A DNA stretch of 64,000 nt. It comes from Vogesella alkaliphila (GTDB taxonomy: Bacteria > Pseudomonadota > Gammaproteobacteria > Burkholderiales > Chromobacteriaceae). The notes beneath the pieces are model-generated. The model saw only the letters and a list, made by a program, of their open reading frames with translations. It was not told where the DNA came from and made no database searches. The position numbers and the translations under genes are program-made. Numbering within the stretch: position 1 is the stretch's first letter; each line of letters starts with the position of its first letter. Of the stretch, positions 1-10,120 are shown piece by piece. The stretch spans positions 1-64,000 of the forward strand of contig NZ_BMYW01000013.1 of NCBI RefSeq assembly GCF_014652475.1. The letters are read 5' to 3'.

Positions 1-277
1 TCATGTTCTTCACGTAGTCGGCGTGACCTGGGCAGTCAACGTGAGCGTAGTGACGAGTCTCAGTCTCGTACTCTACGTGAGCGGTGTTGATGGTGATACC
101 ACGTGCTTTTTCTTCTGGCGCACTGTCGATCTGCGAGTAATCTTTCGCTTCACCGCCGAATTTCTTCGACAGAATGGTGGTGATCGCTGCAGTCAGAGTG
201 GTTTTACCATGGTCCACGTGACCGATGGTACCAACGTTTACGTGCGGCTTGGTCCGCGCAAACTTTTCCTTAGCCAT
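1..277 (-). CDS. tuf: Elongation factor Tu, 3' part outside window
   Basis: Elongation factor Tu is the GTPase that delivers aminoacyl-tRNA to the ribosome. Only the first 92 codons are inside the window; the gene runs off the left edge. The reading begins [20 protein letters not shown] and continues into the P-loop DHGKT, the switch region RGITI and DCPGHADY, all hallmark EF-Tu motifs. It lies directly downstream of three tRNA genes on the same strand, the tRNA-Tyr/Gly/Thr-tuf layout common in proteobacteria, so it is probably cotranscribed with them from the promoter at 638-664. Identity is essentially certain; whether this is tufA or tufB cannot be told. Confidence 0.97.
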   Translation of the reverse strand, partial: MAKEKFARTKPHVNVGTIGHVDHGKTTLTAAITTILSKKFGGEAKDYSQIDSAPEEKARGITINTAHVEYETETRHYAHVDCPGHADYVKNM

Positions 278-308
278 GGCAAATTCCCTGAATACAATAA
301 AATGAGTT

Positions 309-383
<75 letters not shown>

Positions 384-409
384 CAAAAAACTTTACAACT
401 TGCTGCACT

Positions 410-483
410 TGGAGCGGGTGAAGGGAATCGAACCCTCGTCGTAAGCTTGGAAGGCTTCTGCTCTACCATTGAGCTACACCCGC
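410..483 (-). tRNA. tRNA-Gly (anticodon TCC)
   Basis: The minus strand gives acceptor arm GCGGGTG paired with CACCCGC, anticodon loop CTTCCAA (anticodon TCC, Gly) and T loop TTCGATT. CCA is encoded at 410-412. It sits between tRNA-Tyr and tRNA-Thr in the tuf operon. Confidence 0.95.
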
Positions 484-536
484 CTTACGATCCCGGCCAA
501 CTCTAACTGCTTTCGCCGCCAAGATGCTGGTAACTT

Positions 537-621
537 TGGTGGGGGGAGAAGGATTCGAACCTTCGAAGGCTGAGCCGTCAGATTTACAGTCTGATCCCTT
601 TGACCGCTCGGGAATCCCCCC
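537..621 (-). tRNA. tRNA-Tyr (anticodon GTA)
   Basis: This is an 85-nt class II tRNA with a long variable arm. The acceptor GGGGGGA pairs with TCCCCCC, the anticodon loop is CTGTAAA (anticodon GTA, Tyr), and CCA is encoded at 537-539. It is the first gene of the tRNA-tuf operon. Confidence 0.95.
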
Positions 622-637
622 GTGAAGAAGCCCGAAT

Positions 638-664
638 ATTATAGACAGCTCCGGCGATCGTCAA
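638..664 (-). promoter_or_regulatory. Sigma-70 promoter of the tRNA-tuf operon
   Basis: On the minus strand a TTGACG -35 box (659-664) and a perfect TATAAT -10 box (638-643) stand 15 bp apart. Transcription would start about 10 nt before tRNA-Tyr. The spacer is short, but both boxes are near consensus and the position is right for a stable-RNA promoter. Confidence 0.7.
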
Positions 665-760
665 CAGCTTTTCCGTGATTTTTCGGATTTTTTGCAGCCA
701 GAATGCGAACAGCCGCCACACTCGGTGGCGGCTGCGTCACAAATCAACGGCTTAGCACAC

Positions 761-1640
<880 letters not shown>

Positions 1641-1817
1641 GCCCTGTCCTGCCCTGTTCAAAGAAGGGCGAGATTTTACTCCATTTAGCGCCGCAGAACT
1701 TCTGTCGTGAATCAATCCGTTAACGCCATGTCGCGCTTTATACTCAGGTTTGCCCCTGCCCCGGCTTTTGCCGGTACAATCCAGCGCTAATCTCTTACTT
1801 CGACTCAGCCATTTCGC

Positions 1818-2906
1818 ATGTTCAGCTTTTTCAAGAAAAAAACCGTTCCCGACTCCACTCCGACCCCGCCGGCCGCTCCCGTCGCGCCCGCAGCGGACAT
1901 CGTCACCGCAGCACCGGCAAGTGTCGAGCCGGCACCGGCCGCAGCGGTAACGACACCGCCGGTTACCGCTGCGCCGGCCAGCAGCGTGGCGCCGGCGAAG
2001 CCGAGCTGGACCGAACGCCTGAAATCTGGCCTTGCCAAGACCCGCGACAAGCTGGGCAAGCAGCTGGCCGGCCTGTTCGGTGGCGGCAAGATCGACGAAG
2101 ACCTGTACGAAGAGCTGGAAGCGGTGCTGCTGACGTCGGACATGGGCATGGACGCCACCAGCCACCTGCTACGCGACGTGCGCGAGCGGGTGTCGCTGAA
2201 GGGACTGAAGGACGCCAGCGAGCTGAAGGGGGCGCTGAAGGAGGCGCTGGTCGAGCTGATCCAGCCACTGGAGCAGCCACTGCAGACCCACGGCAAGAAG
2301 CCGTACGTGATCATGCTCGCCGGCGTCAACGGCGCCGGCAAGACCACCTCGATCGGCAAGCTGGCCAAGTACTTCCAGAGCCAGGGCAAGTCGGTGCTGC
2401 TCGCCGCCGGCGACACCTTCCGTGCCGCCGCGCGTGAACAGCTGATCGCCTGGGGCGAGCGCAACAACGTCACCGTGATCGCGCAGCAGAGCGGCGATGC
2501 CGCCGCCGTCTGCTACGACGCGATGCAGGCGGCGATGGCCCGCGGCATCGACATCGTGATTGCCGACACCGCCGGCCGCCTGCCGACGCAGCTGCACCTG
2601 ATGGAAGAAATCAAGAAGGTGAAGCGCGTGATCCAGAAGGCGATCCCGGACGCCCCGCACGAGGTGGTGCTGGTGCTGGACGCCAATATCGGCCAGAACG
2701 CGATCAACCAGGTGGTGGCCTTCGATCAGGCGCTGGGCCTTACCGGCCTGATCCTCACCAAGCTTGACGGCACCGCCAAGGGTGGCGTCATCGCCGGCAT
2801 CGCCAAACAGCACCCGGTGCCGCTGCGCTTCATCGGCGTCGGCGAAGGCATCGACGACCTGCGTCCGTTCTCGACCCGCGACTTTGTCGACGCGCTGTTC
2901 GACTGA
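1818..2906 (+). CDS. ftsY: Signal recognition particle receptor FtsY
   Basis: FtsY is the membrane-associated GTPase that docks SRP-ribosome complexes at the Sec translocon. The 362-aa protein has a Pro/Ala-rich acidic A domain (residues ~1-60), then the NG domain with G1 [10 protein letters not shown] (~169), DTAGR (~250) and [10 protein letters not shown] (~314). It is the first gene of the classic ftsY-ftsE-ftsX cluster, with rpoH following on the same strand. An exact 13-mer repeat copy lies just after its stop, at 2937-2949. Confidence 0.97.
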   Translation: MFSFFKKKTVPDSTPTPPAAPVAPAADIVTAAPASVEPAPAAAVTTPPVTAAPASSVAPAKPSWTERLKSGLAKTRDKLGKQLAGLFGGGKIDEDLYEELEAVLLTSDMGMDATSHLLRDVRERVSLKGLKDASELKGALKEALVELIQPLEQPLQTHGKKPYVIMLAGVNGAGKTTSIGKLAKYFQSQGKSVLLAAGDTFRAAAREQLIAWGERNNVTVIAQQSGDAAAVCYDAMQAAMARGIDIVIADTAGRLPTQLHLMEEIKKVKRVIQKAIPDAPHEVVLVLDANIGQNAINQVVAFDQALGLTGLILTKLDGTAKGGVIAGIAKQHPVPLRFIGVGEGIDDLRPFSTRDFVDALFD

Positions 2907-2936
2907 GCGGCCTGATCCACTTGCGGTCACAGAACT

Positions 2937-2949
2937 TGCGGCCAACCTT
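2937..2949 (-). repeat. DUS-like 13-mer, intergenic ftsY-ftsE
   Basis: An exact reverse-strand copy of AAGGTTGGCCGCA between ftsY and ftsE. See the findings for the full set of copies. Confidence 0.85.
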
Positions 2950-2968
2950 TAGTGCGGAATGATTGCCG

Positions 2969-3622
2969 ATGATCCGATTTGACCAAGTCACCAAGCGCTA
3001 CCCCGGCGGTCACGAGGCGCTGCGCAACCTGTCCTTCACCGTGGAAAGCGGCGAGATGGTGTTCCTCGCCGGTCACTCCGGCGCCGGCAAAAGCACCTTG
3101 CTGAAGCTGGTTTCCGGCATCGAGCGCGCCACCAGCGGCAATGTGCTGGTCAACAACCAGAACCTGAGCAAGCTGCGCGCCAGCCAGCTGCCCTATGTGC
3201 GCCAGCACATCGGCGTGGTGTTCCAGGATCACAAGATCCTGTTCGACCGCACGGTATTCGACAACGTGATGCTGCCGCTGGACATCATCGGCTTCGACCG
3301 CCGCGATGCGCAACGCCGCGTGCGCGCGGCGCTGGACAAGGTCGGCCTCGCCGGCAAGGAAAAGGTGATGCCGATCCGCCTGTCCGGCGGCGAACAGCAG
3401 CGGCTGTGCATTGCCCGCGCCGTGGTGCACCGCCCCAGCATCCTGCTGGCGGACGAGCCGTCGGCCAACCTCGACCGCGCCTACGCGCTGGACATCATGG
3501 AGCTGTTCAAGTCCTTCCACCAGGTCGGCGTCACGGTGCTGATCTCGGCCCACGACGAAACGCTGATGGAAGACTACGGCCGCCGCATCATCCGGCTTCG
3601 TGAAGGACAATTCGCCGCATGA
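2969..3622 (+). CDS. ftsE: Cell division ATP-binding protein FtsE
   Basis: FtsE is the ATPase of the FtsEX complex, which controls periplasmic peptidoglycan hydrolase activation at the septum. The 217-aa ABC protein has Walker A GHSGAGKST (~34), the signature LSGGEQQR (~137) and Walker B ILLADEPSANLD (~158). The start MIRFDQV at 2969 fits the family; a TTG two codons upstream is possible but less likely. Its stop overlaps the ftsX start by 4 nt, so translation is probably coupled. Confidence 0.95.
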   Translation: MIRFDQVTKRYPGGHEALRNLSFTVESGEMVFLAGHSGAGKSTLLKLVSGIERATSGNVLVNNQNLSKLRASQLPYVRQHIGVVFQDHKILFDRTVFDNVMLPLDIIGFDRRDAQRRVRAALDKVGLAGKEKVMPIRLSGGEQQRLCIARAVVHRPSILLADEPSANLDRAYALDIMELFKSFHQVGVTVLISAHDETLMEDYGRRIIRLREGQFAA

Positions 3623-4527
3623 AACACTACCTGTACCTGCACGCGCAGAGCGCCCGCAGCGCGCTGCTGAAGATCCTGCGCCAGCCGTTCGGCAACCTGC
3701 TCAACCTGCTGATGCTGGCCATCGCGCTGGCACTGCCGGTATCGCTGTATCTCGGCGTCAGCAGCCTGCAGCAGTGGACCGCCAGGCTGAACACCACGCC
3801 GCAGATCACGCTGTTCATGGAGCTGTCCAGCGAACCGGCCGACCTGGCCGCGGTGGAGAGCAGCCTGAAGCACCATCCGCGGGTCGCCGCCTACCGCTTC
3901 GCGCACAAGGACGCCGCGCTGAAAGAGCTGGAGCAGCGCAGCGGCCTGAACGCGATCAGCGAGGGCCTCGGCAGCAATCCGCTGCCGCACGCCTTCATCG
4001 TCACCCCGCAACCGCTGGAGCCGGCGATGCTCGACCTGCTGCAGAAGGAGCTGTCCGGCCTGCCCATGGTGGAGCTGGCGCAGTTCGATGCCGCTTGGGC
4101 GCGCAAGCTGCACGCGATGATCACCCTCGCCAGCCAGCTCGCCTGGCTGCTGGCGGTGGTGTTTGCGCTGGCGATGGTGCTGATCAACCACAACACCATC
4201 CGCATGCAGATCCTAGCGCGGCAGGAGGAGATCGCGGTCTCGAAGCTGATCGGCGCCACCGACAGCTTCATCCGCCGTCCCTTCCTCTACCACGCGGCGT
4301 GGCAGGGCAGCTTGTCCGCACTTCTGTGCTGGGGCCTGAGCAGCTGGCTGGCCTACCAGGCCAATCCGGCGCTGGCCGAGTTCGCCAGCCTGTACGGCAT
4401 CGACGCCCAGTTGCGCAGCCTGCAGCCGCTGGAGGTGCTGGCCATGCTGCTGGGCGCCATGCTGCTGAGCATGCTCGGTGCAAGGTTGGCCGCAGACCAT
4501 CATCTGCGCAAAAACCAGCCGGCGTGA
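3619..4527 (+). CDS. ftsX: Cell division permease-like protein FtsX
   Basis: The 302-aa integral membrane partner of FtsE. It has an N-terminal cytoplasmic stretch, a first membrane segment (LLNLLMLAIALALPVSLYL, ~30-48), a periplasmic domain and three C-terminal membrane segments of the FtsX permease fold. It overlaps ftsE by 4 nt. Near the C-terminus, ARLAAD is encoded over an exact 13-mer copy (4482-4494). Confidence 0.95.
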   Translation: MKHYLYLHAQSARSALLKILRQPFGNLLNLLMLAIALALPVSLYLGVSSLQQWTARLNTTPQITLFMELSSEPADLAAVESSLKHHPRVAAYRFAHKDAALKELEQRSGLNAISEGLGSNPLPHAFIVTPQPLEPAMLDLLQKELSGLPMVELAQFDAAWARKLHAMITLASQLAWLLAVVFALAMVLINHNTIRMQILARQEEIAVSKLIGATDSFIRRPFLYHAAWQGSLSALLCWGLSSWLAYQANPALAEFASLYGIDAQLRSLQPLEVLAMLLGAMLLSMLGARLAADHHLRKNQPA

Positions 4528-4647
4528 CCCCAAGATCGAGACAATCGGTCTGATTGAAATTTGCCATTGGCAGGAACTCCTGTCGTCTGGCACTCTCATA
4601 ATCCGAGTGCTAAGATAAGTCGGTCCATCTAGGAGGATTGCGAATAC

Positions 4648-5508
4648 ATGTCCACTTTTGCCCTGCCCGTGCTTTCTTCCAACGGTAGCCTGGAGCAATA
4701 CATCCAGACCGTTAACAGCATCCCGATGCTGACCCAGGAAGAGGAGATCGAGCTTGCCACGCGTCATCAGCAACACGAAGACCTGGAAGCGGCAAAGCGC
4801 CTGGTGATGTCTCACCTGCGCGTGGTGGTATCCATCGCCCGCGGTTACGCCGGTTACGGCCTGCCACAGGCCGACCTGATCCAGGAAGGCAATATCGGCC
4901 TGATGAAGGCGGTCAAGCGCTTCGAACCGAACCGCGGCGTGCGCCTGTTCTCGTTCGCGGTGCACTGGATCAAGGCCGAGATGCATGAATTCATCCTGCG
5001 CAACTGGCGCCTGGTGCGTATCGCCACCACCAAGCCACAGCGCAAGCTGTTCTTCAACCTGCGCAGCATGAAGAAGGGTTTTGCCGCGCTCAGCGACAGC
5101 GAAGCCCGCGCCATCGCCGAAGACCTCGGCGTCAAGCCGGAAGAAGTGCGCGAAATGGAAACGCGTATGAGCGGCCAGGACGTGTCGCTGCTGGCCGACG
5201 ACAACGACGACGACGCCTACGCCCCGATCGACTGGCTGGCCGATGCCCACAACGAGCCGACCGTGACGCTGGAGCGCCGCGCAGTGGATCGCCTGCAGAG
5301 CGAAGGCCTGCTGGAAGCGCTGTCGACACTGGACCCGCGCAGCCGCCGCATCATCGAGGCGCGCTGGCTGGCCGACGACAGCGGCGCCACGCTGCATGAC
5401 CTCGCCGCCGAATTCGGCGTCTCCGCCGAGCGCATCCGCCAAATCGAAGCCAAGGCGCTGGGTAAGATGAAGGCGGCGCTACACAGTGGCGTGGTTATCG
5501 ACGGCTGA
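4648..5508 (+). CDS. rpoH: RNA polymerase heat-shock sigma factor RpoH (sigma-32)
   Basis: RpoH directs RNA polymerase to heat-shock promoters. The 286-aa product has region 1.2/2 (EQYIQTVNSIPMLT, then DLIQEGNIGLMKAVKRFEP and the FSFAVHWIKAEMHEFIL block). It also has the RpoH box QRKLFFNLR (~131), which separates RpoH from RpoD/RpoS, and a C-terminal region 4 HTH (FGVSAERIRQIEAKAL). A good Shine-Dalgarno, AGGAGGA, precedes the ATG. The 120-bp leader shows no promoter I would defend. Downstream of ftsX is its usual place in proteobacteria. Confidence 0.96.
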   Translation: MSTFALPVLSSNGSLEQYIQTVNSIPMLTQEEEIELATRHQQHEDLEAAKRLVMSHLRVVVSIARGYAGYGLPQADLIQEGNIGLMKAVKRFEPNRGVRLFSFAVHWIKAEMHEFILRNWRLVRIATTKPQRKLFFNLRSMKKGFAALSDSEARAIAEDLGVKPEEVREMETRMSGQDVSLLADDNDDDAYAPIDWLADAHNEPTVTLERRAVDRLQSEGLLEALSTLDPRSRRIIEARWLADDSGATLHDLAAEFGVSAERIRQIEAKALGKMKAALHSGVVIDG

Positions 5509-5530
5509 GCCACACGGCCCTGCCAGACAC

Positions 5531-5562
5531 AAAAAATCCCTGCCATGAGCAGGGATTTTTCA
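5531..5562. terminator. Bidirectional terminator between rpoH and pglL-like gene
   Basis: The arms AAAAATCCCTG and CAGGGATTTTT flank a 7-nt loop, with A and T runs on both sides. It lies between the convergent ends of rpoH (+) and the O-oligosaccharyltransferase gene (-) and can serve both. Confidence 0.85.
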
Positions 5563-5583
5563 TTGCCGGCCAGCTGCCGCCAT

Positions 5584-7323
5584 TCACGGCTTCAACATCG
5601 CCGCCTCGACCTGTTGCCTCAGCGGTTGCCACGCCGGCTCTTCCGGTGACAGCGCGCGCAGGAAGAACGGTGCGTAGGTCGGAAACGAGGCCAGCGCCAG
5701 CCGCATGGTGTAGGCGGCCTCCTGCGGACGCCCTTCCAGCGCCAGGAACTGCGCCTCCTTGCGCAGCACGTCAGGATACGGCCGCATCTGCGCCAGCAGC
5801 GCGATCCACTGCCGCTGCTGCGGCGGACTGTCGCGCCCCGGTCTCACCACATCGTCCAGCAGGCCCAGCGCGTGGAAGGCGAACAGCGGCTCCTCGCGCA
5901 TGATCTGCTGCAGCCGCTGCTGTTGCTGCGCGGTACGCGGGTTGTACAGGCCCTGCATCTCGACGTAGCGATAGCTGCCATAGGCCGCCAGCAGCAGCAT
6001 CAGCAGCGCGCCGTACTGTACCGGCCGGAACGGACGACGCTTGCCCCCTTCCGCCACCGGCGCCAGCGCCAGCAGCATCACCAGCGCCGCCGGGAAATAC
6101 AGATACCACAGCGGGAACTCCAGCATGCTGTGCAATAGCGAAATGGCCAGCATGGCCAGCGGCAGCAGATGCACCGCCCGCGCCTGCCGGCCGCACCACG
6201 GCAGCAGCACCCAGACCAGCCCCAGCAGCACCGCCAGGGTGCCGATCAGGCCGACCTCGGCCAACAGCTGGAACACCAGATTGTGGGCATTGCTGAACAG
6301 GCCGCTGTTGACACCGCTATCGACAAACTGCGGCAGCAGCTGCAGCCGCACGCTGTGGTACGCGTACTGCGACCAGCCGGCGCCGAACCACGGCGCCTCG
6401 CAAAACACCAGCCACGCCTTGCCCCACTCCGCCAGCCGGCGCGCGCCCATGCCGTCAGAGTTGGCCGCCAGCCGCTCGACCCCGCTGGCCACCAGCTCGC
6501 CATGCAGCAGCGGCCGCAGCAGCCACTCGCCCAGCGGCAACGCGAACTGCATCAGCAGCAGCAAGCCGGCCGCCAGCAGCAGCCACTGCATCAGACGCTT
6601 GCTGGCCTCGTCGCGCACGTGCCAGTACCAGGCCGGTGCCAGCAGCAGCAAGGCGGCGGCATAAAGCAACACGGTGCGGGAGCCGGCAAAGGCGATCGAC
6701 AGCGCCAGCCACAGCAGCACCGCAACGGCCACGCCGCGCGACAGCACCCGCGCCACCGCCAGCCAGCTGACCGCCACCAGCCCCCAGCTCAGGTAGTGCG
6801 CATACTGGTTGCGCTGCCCGATGTGGCCGAAAATATTGGAGGTCGGATGCGCGCCATCGTAGAACAGCACGCCGCCCAGCAGCGGCGCCAGCCCGGTGAG
6901 CTGCGCCAGCCCGATCAGCGACTGCAGCAGGGCACCGACCAGCAGGCCCTTGGCCAGCACCGTCATCACCGTTTCGGCGTCGCTCAGCGCCTGCCAGCGC
7001 GCCACCGCCAGCGCCAGCAGTGCCAGCGCGAGAAAAGCCAGCGCCGTTGCCACATTGAGGCCGGGAAACAGCAAGTCGACAAACCATGGCTGGCTCAGCC
7101 ACAGCAGCGCCAGCAGCGCCAGCCACGGCACCATCCGCGGCAGCCGCAACGTGCCCTGCGGCAGGCACAGACAGGCCAGCGCGCCGAGCACCACGGCCGC
7201 GATCTCGCCCCACCACTGCGGCAGCGGCAGGTAGTGGAACGGCGACAGGAACGGCAGCACGGTCACCGCCGCCAGCAGCAATGCGGCCAACCTTGGCCGC
7301 GCAAGAGAAGCAAACATCATCAA
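5584..7323 (-). CDS. PglL/Wzy_C family O-oligosaccharyltransferase (copy 1)
   Basis: A 579-aa polytopic inner-membrane protein of the PglL / O-antigen-ligase superfamily. It has about ten hydrophobic segments in the first ~430 residues, the conserved loop motif NAHNLVFQLLAE of Wzy_C ligases, and a soluble C-terminal tail of the type fused to pilin glycosyltransferases. PglL enzymes transfer a lipid-linked glycan en bloc to Ser/Thr of periplasmic proteins such as pilin. It lies 55 bp downstream of a second such gene and near the pilin gene at 9265, so pilin O-glycosylation is the likely role. An exact 13-mer copy (7282-7294) encodes the N-terminal RLAAL. Confidence 0.85.
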   Translation of the reverse strand: MMMFASLARPRLAALLLAAVTVLPFLSPFHYLPLPQWWGEIAAVVLGALACLCLPQGTLRLPRMVPWLALLALLWLSQPWFVDLLFPGLNVATALAFLALALLALAVARWQALSDAETVMTVLAKGLLVGALLQSLIGLAQLTGLAPLLGGVLFYDGAHPTSNIFGHIGQRNQYAHYLSWGLVAVSWLAVARVLSRGVAVAVLLWLALSIAFAGSRTVLLYAAALLLLAPAWYWHVRDEASKRLMQWLLLAAGLLLLMQFALPLGEWLLRPLLHGELVASGVERLAANSDGMGARRLAEWGKAWLVFCEAPWFGAGWSQYAYHSVRLQLLPQFVDSGVNSGLFSNAHNLVFQLLAEVGLIGTLAVLLGLVWVLLPWCGRQARAVHLLPLAMLAISLLHSMLEFPLWYLYFPAALVMLLALAPVAEGGKRRPFRPVQYGALLMLLLAAYGSYRYVEMQGLYNPRTAQQQQRLQQIMREEPLFAFHALGLLDDVVRPGRDSPPQQRQWIALLAQMRPYPDVLRKEAQFLALEGRPQEAAYTMRLALASFPTYAPFFLRALSPEEPAWQPLRQQVEAAMLKP

Positions 7324-7378
7324 TCCGCGTTACGGCAAAGGCGGAAGCATACCGCACCGACGCTTTGGCTGTCAGAAC

Positions 7379-9199
7379 TCACGGCAAGGGCCGACTCAAC
7401 GAGCGACTGGCCACACTTTGCACGGCAGCCAAGCCACCTCCCTGTCGGTAAGCCTGTTGAGCCTGCAGCACCAGTTGTTTCAATGGGAGGATCTCCGGTT
7501 CAGGCCGTACTGCCAGCGTCTGCTGCATGGCAGGCAACGCCTCTGGATACGTGGCAATCGCCATAATCATGGCCTCACGAGCAGCCTGCGGTTGCTGATG
7601 CCACGCCCGAAGCATTGCCAGATGGCACAACAACATTGGATAAGGCCGATAACGAGCTAATTGTTCATAATGTTGCAACTTGATTTCAAGGTCTTGCGGT
7701 GATGGCCGTAGATAATTTGCCAGAGTCAACTCGGCCTCATACGCCCAGAACGGATTGCGCGATAGCCGCAATAAGTCCTCGATACGCTGCTTATTTTCAA
7801 CAGGATTACGCGGCGGCTGCGCCGTGGTTACCGTGAAAAATCCAGGAATACCGAACATCAGATAAAGCAAACACCCCAGCAGCAGCATACTTAGGCCCAA
7901 GCGTCGTAATGAGGCACGCACCGATACATTCACTGCTGGCAGCGGCGATAGCGCCAAGACGAACAGAAAAGCTACCAGAAAAGGTAAATACCACAACGGG
8001 TACTCAAACATCGAATGCCCCAGAATGGTAGCCCCCAACAATAGCAGGAAAGCATTCTCACGATTGGCATGTTGCGTTTGCAAAAATGGTAATAGGCACA
8101 GCGATACCGTCACTGCCGCCAGCAGGGTTGCCGGTATACCCGTTTCAGCCAGCAACTGCATGACCAGATTATGACTATGAGTAAACAGTACGCTTTCCGG
8201 CAGCTTGGGCAGACCGCCAAACGCTTCTAGCCAGGTTGAGTGGTAAGCGTAGCCGCCCAAACCCACCCCGAACCAGGGGTAGGCCGAAATCATCAACCAT
8301 GCTTTTTGCCATTCGATACGGCGCCGGGCGCCAAAACCGGCATCACCCAACCGATCCCAACCACTGCCAATACTCTGCCCTGTGAGCACTTGGGCAAGCC
8401 AGGTACCACCCCATTGCATCAGCAAAATCAACAAGACAGCCGACAGCAAACCCCATAACAAACGACGATCACGGCCACGCCAGTACCAGACAACCGCCAC
8501 AAGCAGCATCGATCCGGCATAGGCCAGCGGCAAGCGTCCGCCCGACCACGCCATCACCAATGCCAACAAGCCTATCGCTGGCCACGCCAACCAGCTACGC
8601 AAGTGCTGTCCCAGCCACAAATACACGGCCGCCAAAACACCCCAAGTCAGCACATGTGCAAACTGGTTACGCTGCGCGATATTGCCCATGATTAACGGAA
8701 CAGACTGGTGATACACCAGCCAACCATCGGCTAACTGCGCCACTTGCAGCAACTGCGCAATACCGATCAGCGCTTGCAACAAGCCTCCCCCCAACATTAC
8801 GGCAGCCAAGGTGATCAGTAACTGTGCTCGTCCCAGCCTGCTTTGCAGCTGAAACAACAGGCTGGCCGCAACTAGAGCCAGCACCACCGCCAGCGATTCC
8901 GATAGCGCCAGACTGTAGATACCACCATCGCGGTGCAAGGCTGCCGGCAGGAACACCATGCACCACCACAGCCCTGCCAATGGTAATAATCGTGGCACGG
9001 CAATCGAGCATGGCTCATCCGCAGCCACGTCACTCCACAACGCCAGCAGTAGCACCGGTACCAGCAACATCACCACGACGCTATTGGTCCACCAATCGGG
9101 TGCTGGGGAGTAACGGGCAAAGTTGAAGAACGGCAGTACCAGCATCAGCGACAACAACAGCAGCAATAAACGATCGGCAGTGAACGAAGAGAGACGCAT
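7379..9199 (-). CDS. PglL/Wzy_C family O-oligosaccharyltransferase (copy 2)
   Basis: A second O-oligosaccharyltransferase of about 606 aa, with the same architecture: multiple membrane segments, the ligase motif FTHSHNLVMQLLAE, and a C-terminal soluble domain. I place the start at the ATG at 9199 (MRLSSFTADRLL). The frame opens earlier with a GTG at 9238, but that GTG lies inside the pilin terminator hairpin. The gene is clearly less GC-rich than copy 1 and most neighbours and carries no 13-mer copy, which suggests different age or origin. It directly follows the pilin gene, so the pilin is its probable substrate; which copy is active on pilin cannot be told. Confidence 0.85.
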   Translation of the reverse strand: MRLSSFTADRLLLLLLSLMLVLPFFNFARYSPAPDWWTNSVVVMLLVPVLLLALWSDVAADEPCSIAVPRLLPLAGLWWCMVFLPAALHRDGGIYSLALSESLAVVLALVAASLLFQLQSRLGRAQLLITLAAVMLGGGLLQALIGIAQLLQVAQLADGWLVYHQSVPLIMGNIAQRNQFAHVLTWGVLAAVYLWLGQHLRSWLAWPAIGLLALVMAWSGGRLPLAYAGSMLLVAVVWYWRGRDRRLLWGLLSAVLLILLMQWGGTWLAQVLTGQSIGSGWDRLGDAGFGARRRIEWQKAWLMISAYPWFGVGLGGYAYHSTWLEAFGGLPKLPESVLFTHSHNLVMQLLAETGIPATLLAAVTVSLCLLPFLQTQHANRENAFLLLLGATILGHSMFEYPLWYLPFLVAFLFVLALSPLPAVNVSVRASLRRLGLSMLLLGCLLYLMFGIPGFFTVTTAQPPRNPVENKQRIEDLLRLSRNPFWAYEAELTLANYLRPSPQDLEIKLQHYEQLARYRPYPMLLCHLAMLRAWHQQPQAAREAMIMAIATYPEALPAMQQTLAVRPEPEILPLKQLVLQAQQAYRQGGGLAAVQSVASRSLSRPLP

Positions 9200-9218
9200 C
9201 GGGAAATCCGGCAAAATG

Positions 9219-9240
9219 AAAAAAGGGTGCCGTAGCACCC
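9219..9240 (-). terminator. Terminator downstream of the pilin gene
   Basis: On the minus strand GGGTGC / GCACCC closes a 4-nt loop and is followed by six T residues. It lies between the pilin stop and the start of the second ligase gene. It would let strong pilin transcription end while some reads through. Confidence 0.85.
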
Positions 9241-9264
9241 TTGTTATTTTTACTTATCAGCGTA

Positions 9265-9690
9265 TCAACGGCAATTGGATGGCAACCACTTGGTACTCAT
9301 CGCGGAGCCAGAAGCATCACATGCCCAAGTAATGGAACCAGAAGCCGCTGTCGGTGTAATGGCCAACTGAGCCCCCGAAGCTACTTTTTCATTGTACTCC
9401 ACAGTCACTACACCACTGGCACCAACTGATACCGAAACAACCGCATTACCCTTGATATCAACAGCAGATGCAATACCGGCCGAAGCGTTAGAAGTTGGCC
9501 AAACGCCATTACTGGCGTAGTACTCAGCGATCGCAGTTTTCGAGCCGGCCGCCAGTTGCAACCCCTCCCCGACATGGGCTCGCTTGGTGTAGTCCTGATA
9601 CGCCGGGATCGCGATCGCTGCCAGAATACCGATGATCGCTACCACGATCATCAGTTCGATCAGGGTAAAACCTTGTTGTGCACGTTTCAT
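9265..9690 (-). CDS. pilA: Type IV major pilin (PilA/PilE type)
   Basis: The 141-aa precursor of a type IVa pilin. The short leader MKRAQQG ends at the prepilin peptidase site G7/F8, and mature F+1 and E+5 are present in [20 protein letters not shown]. The C-terminal half carries a Cys pair (ITWACDAS near 124 and SNCR at the end) that would form the pilin D-loop disulfide. A clear SD (CAGGAG) precedes the ATG. The region after residue 55 is Ser/Ala/Thr-rich (TSNASAG), a plausible O-glycosylation target for the adjacent PglL-like enzymes. It is a pilin rather than a minor pilin or pseudopilin by length and Cys pattern. Confidence 0.93.
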   Translation of the reverse strand: MKRAQQGFTLIELMIVVAIIGILAAIAIPAYQDYTKRAHVGEGLQLAAGSKTAIAEYYASNGVWPTSNASAGIASAVDIKGNAVVSVSVGASGVVTVEYNEKVASGAQLAITPTAASGSITWACDASGSAMSTKWLPSNCR

Positions 9691-10120
9691 GCGTAGTGCT
9701 CCTGTTTGAAAATGAAAAATGGCAAACTACCAGCGAAAAAACAAATCCTGTTCCCGCAAGCCGGCGTTGCAATTGCCAATCGACACTCAAGCCGCTCCGG
9801 TCAATCGCAGGGCCGAGGCTAGGTCATGCCTAACTGCGCCCTCCACTGCCAGCCGCCTTAACAACCGTCGCGGCGAGGATACACGGCAACGGGGCCGTGC
9901 AGCTTGATTCCTGACAAAGCAGAGCAAAATCGGCGCCAGGCTGTGCCAGCGCGGCAGCAATAGCCGGACAAGGCCGCCGTAGCTGGCTTTTCGCGCTTAT
10001 CGTCGCCAGAGCCGCCGTAGCAGGCTGGCGCAAAAACGGCAAGCGACTGACAATTTTCGTCAACCTTGCGCGGCGCGGCGCCATGTTACGATGCCCGCCT
10101 TGTCCTCCGGAGGCCCCACC
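9691..10120. other. Non-coding stretch between pilA and bioA
   Basis: These 430 bp between divergent genes hold the pilin leader and its possible sigma-54 site, and the bioA Shine-Dalgarno (CGGAGG, 10108-10113). The open frames crossing it resemble no known protein. I see no RNA gene and no strong bioA promoter. Confidence 0.5.
9764..9779 (-). promoter_or_regulatory. Possible sigma-54 promoter of the pilin gene
   Basis: Read on the minus strand, TTGGCA followed by a GC dinucleotide 10 bp after the GG matches the -24/-12 spacing of RpoN promoters, about 75 bp before the pilin start. The -24 half is good and the -12 half (AACGC) is weak. RpoN/PilR control of major pilin genes is well known in related bacteria; this assignment is tentative. 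Confidence 0.3.

Noticed and set aside
4561-4620. Heat-shock or sigma-54 promoter upstream of rpoH
   Set aside because: TTGAAA, TTGGCA, CTGGCA, CATAAT and TAAGAT words exist, but no pair has both good matches and correct spacing.
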